Origin: Apoda limacodes
Taxonomy: Eukaryota; Arthropoda; Insecta; Lepidoptera; Limacodidae
Direction of reading: 5' to 3'
DNA length: 64,000 nt
NCBI GenBank assembly: GCA_946406115.1
Contig: OX291553.1
Span: 2,671,001-2,735,000, forward strand
The notes under the pieces were generated by a model. It did no database searches. It was given only the letters and a program-made list of their open reading frames with translations, and had not been told where the DNA came from. This document shows, piece by piece, positions 35,231 through 46,200 of the stretch; position 1 is the stretch's first letter; each line of letters starts with the position of its first letter. The position numbers and the translations under genes were made by a program.

Positions 35231-36223
35231 TTTATTATAAATTAAAATAAATTTTTAGTATTTTCACTTACCATCATCGTTAGTATTACAGAATTGGCTT
35301 TTTAGCCTATTCCGCACCCAGTGTCCTCTATAATTAACGCGCACTTGGCCCGTGTGGGTGCCTAGTGCGTAAGCGCAAACATTCTTCTCAGTAAGTAGGT
35401 ATAGACTTGTGCCCAAAAGTGGGAAGGGTTGATATACTCATTCGTTTAGTTCTTTGTTTCAATATACTAAGGTGACATACTGCTAACCCTTGTGCTGTGC
35501 TAACTAAGCTTGAGGTGTGAGGATGGACTCCCTCACGGGGCTAGCGATGCGATGGTAGAGAGGTGACCGGACGTGTGCAAAGTTTTAACAATTCCTTAGA
35601 TATACACAATGGTTAACAAACATTAACTTAATCCACTGATTTTATCTCTACTAGTATTGGCAAAAGTCATCAGTTTGCAGACTCTTTGGTAATTTGGTCG
35701 AGAATGGCCTTTTAGTAAAAGTAAAATAAAATATCAGAAGTCGTAGTAAAGTGATTTAATTATTTAAAATCAACATGACAATTTAAATATTAATAATAAT
35801 AAGGATAAACTAAAAATAATAACAACAAAAATAAAATTTTAATAGACATTATTTGGCAGTAAAGTTATTAACAATAGTGTGAATAGCCACAACAGATCTT
35901 AGTGCAAATGGAGCTTTTAATATCAAATATTTCCATCAATCAATCCTAAAACTTTTTGAATATAAAAGACTTTTTTAACTTTAACAATTCCACAATTAGG
36001 TAATCCAGATCCCAGGAACCTATATGAAAGAAAATAGTAATCATAAATTAAAACTATTTACCTAAACCCTTAACTTTTATTGCCCAAACGCGTGAGCTCG
36101 TCTTATCTTTATTATCTAGTTTTATTACATTTTAATTACACGTCTTACCAAAAATACAAAAAATTCAACAGCTACTAAATATATTATTATTATATAATAA
36201 ATTATTATAATCTTAAATTAGAG
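35231..36223. other. Non-coding stretch
   Basis: No gene or clear repeat was supported, apart from a fragment near 35400-35430 with 'gtgcccaaaagtgggaaggg', a word common in lepidopteran repeats. Confidence 0.35.
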
Positions 36224-36311
36224 TCAAATTTCAGAGCTAAGGTGGTACAGTATTTCTCCACTAATTAGAATGATTAGAAATAATTATGCAGATTGAACTT
36301 TCACCAAAAGA
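36224..36311 (+). repeat. Terminal inverted repeat, left
   Basis: It pairs with 37588-37673, with about two or three differences over 87 bp. Confidence 0.85.
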
Positions 36312-36519
36312 CGTTTATACCATAATAAGGTTGAAAGTACGTGTTTGCAGAGATTATTACTTTCTTGCCCGTTTAGAGGTAAGAAAAAAGCTGACGAAAC
36401 AATTTAATAGCTTCTTTTTATTTGGTACGCGTTCGTGTCTTCTCACACACACGCAATGTGCGCGTGGGGAAATTTGCTCTAGGCGTGGCCTCCTTCAAAT
36501 GGTTGCTGTCCGCTGCCCG

Positions 36520-37172
36520 TGACTACGGGCAGGTCCTTGGGTGGGTCTCTGACCGTCGGCTTCCGTGGGTCTTCAGCTAGGAGCCGCCTGGGGCGGCTCT
36601 ACCGCGAAGAGCCCTGCTACCAGCCGTGGGTAGGCTTTGCTGTCCGGTGGCCGCGCGTGCTGCGGCGCCAAGTCTTTTATGTATGGCAGTCGGGACTCGT
36701 CAGCGCAAGCGAACATGTTGGTCGCGAGGCGGCCGATGAAGTCGTCCAGTGACTCGATCTGCAGGTCTCTCTCGATCGTAGCGTTCCTCACGTAGCGAGA
36801 TGCGGCGACTATGGTGCGAAGAGCCTTGTTTTGGACTGTGCGTAGACGCTTGCGCTGGGTTTCACTTAGTAGTGCGAACCACGCCGGCGCTGCATACGTG
36901 AGGCGGGGTCTGATGTAGGTTTTGTAGACCCCGAGCTTTGTCCGTAATGGCAGTTTTGCCCTGAGCACTGGAGCGATCAAAGCCTTTGTGGATCTGGTCT
37001 GGTTGACGATGCTGGTCACGAGTCGGTCAATGGTAACGCCGAGGCACTTTGCGTTGGGGCACCATTTTATTTGTTGCCCTGCAAAGTGAAGCGGCAGAGT
37101 CTTCTGTGTGCGGCGCAGAAGGATGGCTTGTGTTTTGCTCACGTTAACCGACATTATTTGGTACATTGCCAT
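36520..37172 (-). pseudogene. Jockey LINE ORF2 C-terminal fragment
   Basis: The minus strand encodes VSKTQAILLRRTQK, then AKCLGVTIDRLVTS, then TKLGVYKTYIRPRLTYAAPAW, which is the post-catalytic end of jockey-clade reverse transcriptase, followed by a basic QRKRLRTVQNKALRTIV block and ESLDDFIGRLA. The catalytic core is absent, so this is a 5'-truncated copy. Its G+C content is far above that of the flanks. Confidence 0.85.
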
Positions 37173-37497
37173 CTGTGATTATAAAAGCAAACCGGTTTCA
37201 GTTTAAAAAAAATAACTCACTATTTATTAACAACAGAAAACATAACCATAGCTTGTACTTATTCGATACAGCGTCATCTATGTTTATAAAAGTGAATTAA
37301 TATTTGTTGAGTAAATTAAAACTTTAATTAATTATATTTTATTATCCTCGCATTTGTAGTGTAAAGCACTATGTATCACTCAGGATGAAAGACAATTCCC
37401 ACCTCGTGTGTTTTAAGGCCCTGAGCTCCGCTTCGGGCCTCAAACTGCACTCTCGTCGATAATCAGTCACTTTCACCCCTTGGTGAACAATGTACTA

Positions 37498-37573
37498 TTT
37501 ACTACGAGACCCCTTAAAATGAATAATGAATCTGAAATTTAATACTAAACTTTCAAGGGGTCTCGTAGTAAAA
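37498..37573. repeat. Small palindromic element
   Basis: The arms 'tttactacgagacccctt' (37498-37515) and its exact reverse complement (37555-37572) flank about 39 bp of AT-rich loop. The pairing extends inward by three more pairs past one mismatch. It lies inside the larger inverted-repeat element. Confidence 0.8.
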
Positions 37574-37587
37574 AGCCTTTTTTTACT

Positions 37588-37673
37588 CTTTTGGTGAAAG
37601 TTCAATCTGCATAATTATTTCTTATCATTCTAATTAGTGGAGAAATACTGTACCACCTTAGCTCTGAATTTGA
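37588..37673 (-). repeat. Terminal inverted repeat, right
   Basis: It is the reverse complement of 36224-36311, one base shorter near the outer end. Confidence 0.85.
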
Positions 37674-40054
37674 TAGAAACCTTTTAAAACACAAAACTCC
37701 AAACCAAGTCTGTGTAACAAAGTTTATTATTTGTTATAAATATGTAAACTAAACAAGTTTCTTAAAATATACTCTAATTAACGAAGAGAGTATTAATATA
37801 TAGTATCACTGGAACTTGAAGTGTTTTTTAGCTGGAACCTAATCAATTTAATTTGGTCCAATTATCTAATGGCTAACAATAAAGGTTCTGGTGCACGGGT
37901 AGTCAGACTCAACCTGAGATGTTATCGTCCCATCACGATGACGGAATAAAGAGTGACGGCCGGTAAACGGCACCCCGAATGTTATCGAATGTCAATCACT
38001 ACCCGCTGAAGTACACTACAAACTCTAAATTATTTAGCACCAGCTTTTTCCCGCGGCCAGATTCGGTTAGCGACACGAGCTCCTTACGGTAACTCCTTGA
38101 CTATAGTAAGAAAAAAAGTAGCTATAGTAGAAATAAAGTTCGTCCACTTGACATTCGGTTATAGTTATTCATGCAGTAAATATTGAAGTTTCCGTTTTTT
38201 CTAATGTCTCTGTGCCAAATTGGTATATGCTCCGTTGCGACGTGAAAAAGGATATACAAACGAACTATCAGTACATCGTAGGGATAACTGCTATTTTTGC
38301 ATAAAAAAGCAAAAAAACTGTTTTACAATTTCTATCATTATCATAACTTTTTCTAGACTACGAACGTCCCTCGACTAATTCAATACGAGAACTTGCTTCT
38401 AATATAAATTGCTACTAAATTTGAATTATTTTTTGTGACATAATTTGAACCATTTATTATTTATATTAAAAAGTGTGTCGCAAACGTCCCAAGTGATGTT
38501 TTACTTTAATTAAATGTCAAGTTTAATTAATAACGCTACGTTACGAGCTCTTAACCTAATTGCAGTACGTTGAGTAAAAAGCTTTAGTTGTAACTTTTGT
38601 GTTGTGTTGTGCAGTGCAGCTAGTGTTGTGTTGTGTTGTGTTGTGTTGTGTTGTGCAGTGCAGCTAGTGTTGTGTTGTGTTGTGTTGTGTTGTGCAGCTA
38701 GGATCATAAACCTAATATGGCTGTTGAGTAAGTGTCTGCCTCCTTATTTGTGTTATTCCATTACAATTAGAAAATAGGAATTATTTACACTAATGCAAAA
38801 TAATTAAATTAGATATCTTACTCAAATATAAATGCTTCACTTATAAAAGTATCCTACAGGAGTTTTTGGTGCTAATTTTATGTATGTATAATCTTATATT
38901 AGTTTTTAAATTTACGCGTTTCATTACTAATTTAAAAATTATTTGGCAAATAACGACGCGTTTAATCCCGTTTTATTATTTTTAAAATATGTATAATCTT
39001 GTTAAACATTAAAAATTGATATCATCATTTGGTTTTAATTCAATAATTAAAAAATTACATATATATGAATTTTAAAATAGCCTAATTGCTTCATTTATGA
39101 ATTTTATTACTGGCTTTACCAAATTATTAAAGTTTTGAAGCTTTCCAGTTATATATTTATTGTGTGATTCTTTCTGGAGTGTGTTTGTCAAAATGGCGAA
39201 ACCTAACTACTGTGAGTAATCTAGACTGCAAGAGATAAGAGAATGACTGAATCTGTTTTAATGATTTTAAGAAAAATAAAAAAGGTTGAAAAGCTCCACG
39301 GTAAATGCCATACCGAAGGCTAACAAGGCGCACCCTCGAAGGAGAAGAGGTGTGAAGTCATAGTTATTGTTACATCCACATCTGTAGCTAAGGTCTTTTT
39401 GGTTTGAATACGATGAACGTCATTCTCGTCGTATTCCAGAAAAATTGCAGTACAAATATATATACATTTACGTTGCCAAACATATGACATTTTCAAGAGA
39501 TCTCGTACCCCCCTAAACTAATGTGCAATGTATGAATAACCAAGAGCGCACGTTCCGTTTATTTCAGTCGCAAGACAAAAATATATAATTTGGGTTTCCA
39601 AGTTTAGGTCCACACTATACATGAACAAGGATTCATAATATAAGGTTATATTTGTTTAATAGAATAAAGATATATGACTAAGTAAGAGTTATTAAAGTAA
39701 TATTCAGTATCGTCGCTTTATAGTAATTTAATACATGAACCAATTATGATTACATGACGGTAGTCACCACTTTAGGAAAAGTTTTACTGGCATCTTCAAT
39801 CAGCGACCTAAACCACGACTAGGAAACGTTGAACGTGTCAATTAGAATTAAAATTGATTGCTGTTTGTTGTAGTTTTGCGACACACAGACCGACAGACAG
39901 AGTTTTACCCATTCACACTGTTTTATCTACCATTTTCGTTTTCAAGTCACTTGAGTGTATATCTCACATTCATATTTAACCTAATGTAACGGATACTACG
40001 TTAGGCGTTAGAATTTTAATGAAATGAACAAAAGTCCGAGTATTTACGTTTCAG
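37674..40054. other. 5' flank of the ppk gene; N-terminal exon not found
   Basis: The missing N-terminal exon of the channel gene should lie here or further upstream. I see no convincing candidate with the required phase (two bases of a split codon at its end). The region is AT-rich with one pentanucleotide microsatellite. Confidence 0.35.
38598..38700. repeat. (GTTGT)n microsatellite with duplicated block
   Basis: Two blocks of gttgt repeats are separated by 'gcagtgcagctagt'. The block plus spacer is itself duplicated. Confidence 0.9.
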
Positions 40055-40219
40055 ACTCGACAAAGGTGTACCCGGTGAGTTTGGTGCAGTTTGCTACAGG
40101 AAGCAACGAAGGAAGCGACAAAAACTCCTCCTGATTGAACTGTTTTTTGACTTCGCTAAAAACACGACGCTGCACGGACTTAGATACATAACTGAGAGAG
40201 GACTGACTGCTGTGGAAAA
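40055..40219 (+). CDS. ppk-like: ppk exon: cytoplasmic segment with HG motif
   Basis: The acceptor is 'cgtttcag' and the donor AA|GTAAGA. It encodes a basic cytoplasmic stretch (RKQRRKRQK) and NTTLHGLRYI, the conserved His-Gly motif required for DEG/ENaC gating. An alternative acceptor at 40098-40099 has the same phase, so the true 5' edge could be 40100. Confidence 0.85.
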
Positions 40220-43200
40220 GTAAGAAAATAATCAATAATTTTAATTTTCTATTTAAGTAAACAAGGGTGTTCATTCAACTCAACAGCTAACATCTGTAGA
40301 CGGATACTTATTACCTAGAAATTCATAATCATGTTAAATGACTAATTTTTATTCTATTGTCCAAGTGTGAAATCTCTTTTTATTCTATTGTCCAAGTGTG
40401 AAATCTCTTTTTATTCTATTGTCCAAGTGTGAAATCTCTTTTTATTCTATTGTCCAAGTGTGAAATCTCTTTTTATTCTATTGTCCAAGTGTGAAATCTC
40501 TTTATTCTATTGTCCAAGTGTGAAATCTCTTAAAAAACATGTAATTTTCTTAAAAAAAAGTTTACGTGTGTGACTTAAATAGAATTAATTAATAAATGTA
40601 TTCAAAATGAGTACATAACATTGTTTCTTATTTTTCAGAACATTCTGGTTGGTAACGTTTGTGATAAGCGTCAGCTTGTGCTTCTTCCTGATTCGCAACG
40701 TGTGGATCAAGTGGAAGACCTGCCCCGTCATAGTCACCTTCAACGAACAGTTGGTACCGGTCGGACAGGTGAACCGGTTATCTAATATTGTATAAATATA
40801 TAAAACCAATCATTATTCTTGCAAAAAGTAGTAAAAGTTGTTGGTAAAATTTTAAAGTTGAAACCCTTTTTAACAAATTAAAGAACAAACAAAGCCTAAG
40901 GCTAAGACTTACTTGCATTTATAAATAATCCGATACTTAAAATTATGATAAATTTCTTCCTCTTTGTTTTGACATTATTTGTTTCACTTTCTAAGTTATG
41001 AATAGTTACCATCTTTTACTTATATTTAATTATAACCTAGCTTATTCATTCAACTTCAGACAACAGCCGAAACCTGTAACTTAGACAAGAAAATATGTAA
41101 GCAATTTATATGTTTTTAGGTACCGTTTCCATCGGTTACAATTTGCCCTCAAATGAAGAGTAAAAAATCGAAATACGATTACTCCAATGAGTGGGCGAGA
41201 TATCTTAACGAGATAAAACCTCAAATATCAAACAGAACTGCGAGGTAATTCTACAAATACTTAATTTTGTTATAAGATATTTTTACGGTTTAGATATGAT
41301 CCGTGACATTCCCTAGATTTTTATTTCTGAATAAGTGAACTCAGAATCTTGAAATTTGGTACAAAGCAACGTCTTATGGCACAGAAAAAGGAAAAATTGA
41401 GAAATCCAAAAATTTGTAGTTACATCATATAATAAAAATATTTTTAATAATTTTACATACAGGTTTGTACGGAACCCTAAGTGGGCGAGTCCGACTCACA
41501 CTTGGCGCGGTTTTTTCATAAACAAACAAAGTGTTCCCTTTATTGTCACATTCTCAGGGTTTGAAATTCAAAAGTTTCCTTCTAAAACGATGGTAACGTA
41601 GAGGGGATTCGTTGGTTCTGGCGCACTTCTCCCAACCTCAACCCCTCGCCTAAAAAAAGCTCACCAATTTTTCTGCTTTGTACGACTCGCGCTTGACCAC
41701 TCTCAAAACATCGTTGGTTCTGCTGGCGCACTACCCTCCAACCCCAACCCCTCGCCTCAAAAAAAAGCTCACCAACTTTTCTGCTTTGTACGACTCGCGC
41801 TTGACCACTCTCAAAACATCGTTGGTTCTGGCTCACTACCCTCCAACCCCAACCCCTCACCTAAAAACTTTTCTGCCCCGCACGACTCGCGCTTGACCAC
41901 TCTCAAAACCACCCCTGTGTCTGGGGCTTTGTCGACTCACGCAACCAACCCCTGTGTCTGGGGCTATGTCGACTCACGCTTGACCAAAACTACTGCGTGA
42001 CGTCACAGTGGCTCCTGTGTATAACTTGTCTCTAGTTTTGTTATGTAATTACATCATTATCGTAATGGGTTATCATGTTTTTCCCCGTTCATAATAAAGT
42101 TATTCCTATTTAATTACAATGATGTTGGTGGTGACATTCCAAAAACTTTTTTGTGTAATATAGTGTGTTTCACACTTCGAATTCTGCACGTGAAATATTT
42201 ACATTTGTGATACATAGACACGACTTATAGTTCTCCAAATAAATCTCTTTTTTTGTCACAATTTTCTTGAAAACTTTAGATTCGGCAATTACATCAAGCA
42301 ATTATAAATCTACAACAAGTTTTATTAATTTTTGTGAAGTCTGTAGGACTCTCGAAATACTTGTTACGATTTTGTATATTGAAAATATAAAAATTTTGAT
42401 GTATAACTTTCATTATTATACCATGCACTTTTTTTCGATACTTCAGACTATCCTAGTGATAACATTTATAGTTACTTTATTATTAAATTTTAATAAAACG
42501 AAACTTGGATATTATAAAGATAAAAAACAATGGTTAAGTATTTATATAAGTCTACAACAAGTTTATTTATTTTTTTGTGTAATATAGTGTGTTTCACACT
42601 TCGAATTCTGCACGTGAAATATTTACATTTGTGATACATAGACACGACTTATAATTCTCCAAATAAATATCTTTTTTTCACAAATTCACGTTTTTAACAT
42701 TTTCCATAGTTTTACCAAAGAATGTATTATTTATAAAAATCTTTTTTCAGTCACTTTTAGCTGTAGTTCTTACTTGTGTATTTAAATGTATATATATATT
42801 TCAACTAAGGACTATGCTTAAACTGTAAAATTCTATGAACCCTAATTTACTTCATAGTAAGTTGTAAACATTGTTTGAGATTTCTATAGTAAATTATATT
42901 TTAGTTTTATTATAAAAATTTGATACTAATTTCTTATCTTTACTATAACCGTTTACAATGTTTTTCAGGCATAAAGGTAAATCTGAATTAAGATCATGTA
43001 AATGTTCAGGGTACTTAAGGTTACAGGTTAATTTTAAAATAGAGCTCATTTTGCGTGGCAAAAATATATTATAGATAGGTGTACAGCTTAGTGTAAAAAG
43101 AAGAAAATAAATAATTACAATTATATCACATTAGATATAAAAAATTCTAAAGTTATCAGAAATATCAGTGAGTAGCATTACATAAGTTCTTAAATATAGA

Positions 43201-46200
43201 TTGGAATATTCCAACATATTTTTACATTTAAATTGAGCTGACATCGTTTTGAGCATGTTTATTATTATAATTAGATACAATGGTATTAAAGAGTTAAAGA
43301 AAGCGTCTTGATTTGGAAGAGATGTAATTTTTAAGGACTCATAAGAATTAACAAATTCATGAAGAAAAACACCTTTCCTAATAAGTTTATTAAAATTCGT
43401 TTGTAATTGATTTCTTAATTCTGCAAATTGGTCTTTATATAACATCTATATATCTAAACTCTAGTAGATCATAAATTAAAAATAATCTAAAAACCGCAAA
43501 TGAACTATACGACATATTAGATTTATTTGAGAATGAAATATATTTTTACTTATTTTGCGGAATTATTTTTATTTCTCAATCTTTAAAGTAATTGCCGAAT
43601 CTAAAGTTTTCAAGAAAAGTGTGACAAAAAAAGAGATTTATTTGGAGAACTAAAAGTCTACAACAATTTTTTTTTAATTTTTTGTGTAAAATAGTATGTT
43701 TCACACTTCGAATTCTGCACGTGAACTATTTACATTTGTGATACATAGACACGACTTATAATTCTCCAAATAAATATCTTTTTTTCACAAATACACGTTT
43801 TTCAACATTTTCCATATTTTACCTAAGAATGTATTATTTATAAAAATCTTTTTCAGTCACTTTTAGGTGTAGTTCTTACTTGTGTATTTAAATCTATATA
43901 TATTTCAACTAAGGACTATGCTTAAACTGTAAAACTCTATGAACCCTAATTAACTTCATAGTAAGTTGTAAACATTGTTTGAGATTTCTATAGTAAATTA
44001 TATTTTAGTTTTATTATAAAACTTTGATACTAATTTCTTATCTTTACTGTAATCGTTTACAATGTTTTTCAGGGCATAAAGGTAAATCTGAATTAAGATC
44101 ATGTAAATGTTCAGGGTACCTAAGGTTACAGGTTAATTTTAAAATAGAGCTCATTTTGCGTGGCAAAAATATATTATAGATAGGTGTACAGCTTAGTGTA
44201 AAAAGAAGAAAATAAATAATTACAATTATATCACATTAGATATAAAAAATTCTAAAGTTATCAGAAATATCAGTGAGTAGCATTACATAAGTTCTTAAAT
44301 ATAGATTGGAATATTCCAACATATTTTTACATTTAAATTGGGCTGACATCGTTTTGAGCATGTTTATAATTATAATTTGATACACTGGTATTAAAGCGTC
44401 TTGATTTGGAAGAGATGTAATTTTTAAGGACTCATAAGAATTAACAAATTCATGAAGAAAAACACCTTTCCTAATAAGTTTATTAAAATTCGTTTGTAAT
44501 TGATTTCTTAATTCTGCAAATTGGTCTTTATATAATATTCTATATATCTAAACTCTAGTAGATCATAAATTACAAATAATCTAAAAACCGCAAATGAACT
44601 ATACGACATATTAGGTTTACATGAGAATGAATTATATTTTTACTTATTTTGCGGAATTATTTTTATTTCTCAATCTTTAAAATTCAAAGCATGAACAATA
44701 TAATGAGCATCATAATTGTTTAGATTGTGAAATAGAATAGGAATGAAAAATGGAACACGATACTTTTGTGCTACTAAATAATTCGTGACTAACACCTCTA
44801 AAATTACTAGTATTCCAGTCATAGTCTACTGTGATTTCATCACCTAATATAACATAATTGCGATTTTCTTATAGATTCCTTCTCTTCATTAGTTAAAGAA
44901 AGTGGACATTTTTGAAAACAATTTATCCTATGTATATTGCTAATATCTTTGTTAATGCTTTCCATAAACATTTTTGTACAATTAGGCTCTGAGTATGTTC
45001 TGTATATAGACAGTTTATCATCATATGAACATTTTATATATTATCCATAAGAACAAACTACATGTTCATGTATTGTTTACGTATATGACTTCGATGGATC
45101 AGGGACACAATAGGTGACAATAGGAGGGTTTTAAATGAGCTACAAAGTCTGCATATATTATAAAATGTAATTTTAATATTCTTTGAAATTTATCAAAATA
45201 GATTTCATCATTATTTGTTTCCCTATTAAACCAATATTTTTCTTTTTTATGAATTCCTAGTTATTCAGTAAAAATTTGAGCACATTCATGTTTCTGGTGA
45301 TTAATTAAATTAACTTTAGATTAAAAATAGTTACGGCAACCGGCCCAGATATGAATAGTGTCATTTCAATTTGTTATTTGTTTATTTACCAAGCGTGATA
45401 AATACAATAATGACCATTTCAACCGTTGTTTAAAAATAATAAGTTAATTTGTAATTAATTAGAACATTTTGTAAAGTTTTTTTTTCTTTGTTAAACTCTA
45501 ATTCAAACATATTAATGCTTATGTCATTTTGTTTTTCTACCTTGGGTATATCAGATAATTTGATTGGGAACTGAATATTATTAAACGTTAGTTTATTTTA
45601 ATGCCTCAAGTATGATGATACCCTATCGGAATGTGTATTTGCAGGATATAGTCCTCTTAAAACATTGTTGATCGTTCTTTTTTACGAATATACGAAGATC
45701 CCCGTAAGGGATTAAACTTATTAACATGCATTTCTAAAAACTGTTTTTTTTTTTTGTTAAGGTCTACATTTTCTTTTTTTTTCTAAATCACTATGTGTCA
45801 TTACACATTTTATTTTTAATGTCATCACTTAAAGGTTCTGAATAATTTTCTAATTCACCATTTTTTATCCAATTCCTAATAGTCAAATTTAAAAATTCAA
45901 AAGAATTTTTTAAATCTTTTGTTTCCTGATCAAAATCTGCATGAATAATAAAATAGTATTGATTCTTCAATTGATGCTATAAATACTTCACGAGTGATAT
46001 AACAGACACATAAAGTAAATTATGATTAAGAATAAGACATTTCTATTTGTGTTTCTTAGATCGTAAGTGCTGAGCATAGAATCTTTGCTTAACCTGTAAA
46101 TCACATATTTGACACATCATGATGACGTCAATGCTAGTTGTAAATCTTTAACACTATTATCAGCTTTTCTCTTTAAACTTCGACCGACTTGAATTGAAGA

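Larger units (their letters stand above)
36224..37673. mobile_element. Terminal-inverted-repeat element carrying a jockey LINE fragment
   Basis: The arm 36224-36311 and the arm 37588-37673 are near-perfect inverted copies of about 87 bp (outer end 'tcaaatt(t)cagagctaagg', inner end 'gaactttcaccaaaaga'). Between them are the jockey-type coding remnant at 36520-37172 and a small palindrome at 37498-37572. This looks like a MITE-like element into which other repeats inserted. No transposase frame is visible. Confidence 0.7.
42150..44670. repeat. Tandem duplication of about 1.1 kb inside the Polinton
   Basis: 42571-43600 and 43678-44670 are direct copies with small indels. A lead-in block of about 130 bp beginning 'tgtgtaatatagtgtgtttc' occurs three times, near 42154, 42578 and 43684. 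Both long copies carry the same polymerase segments in the same order. Confidence 0.9.

Noticed and set aside
36286..36752. Plus-strand frames of 77-78 codons
   Set aside because: They are antisense to the jockey reverse transcriptase remnant or lie across its 3' end and the left inverted repeat.
39193..39211. ATG followed by six codons and a GTGAGT donor, as a first exon for the ppk gene
   Set aside because: It ends with one base of a split codon, but the exon at 40055 needs two; the joined frame would not be the channel frame.
41582..41896. 92- and 72-codon frames with repeated peptide blocks
   Set aside because: They fall inside the tandem units of the Polinton inverted repeat and reflect the repeat structure.
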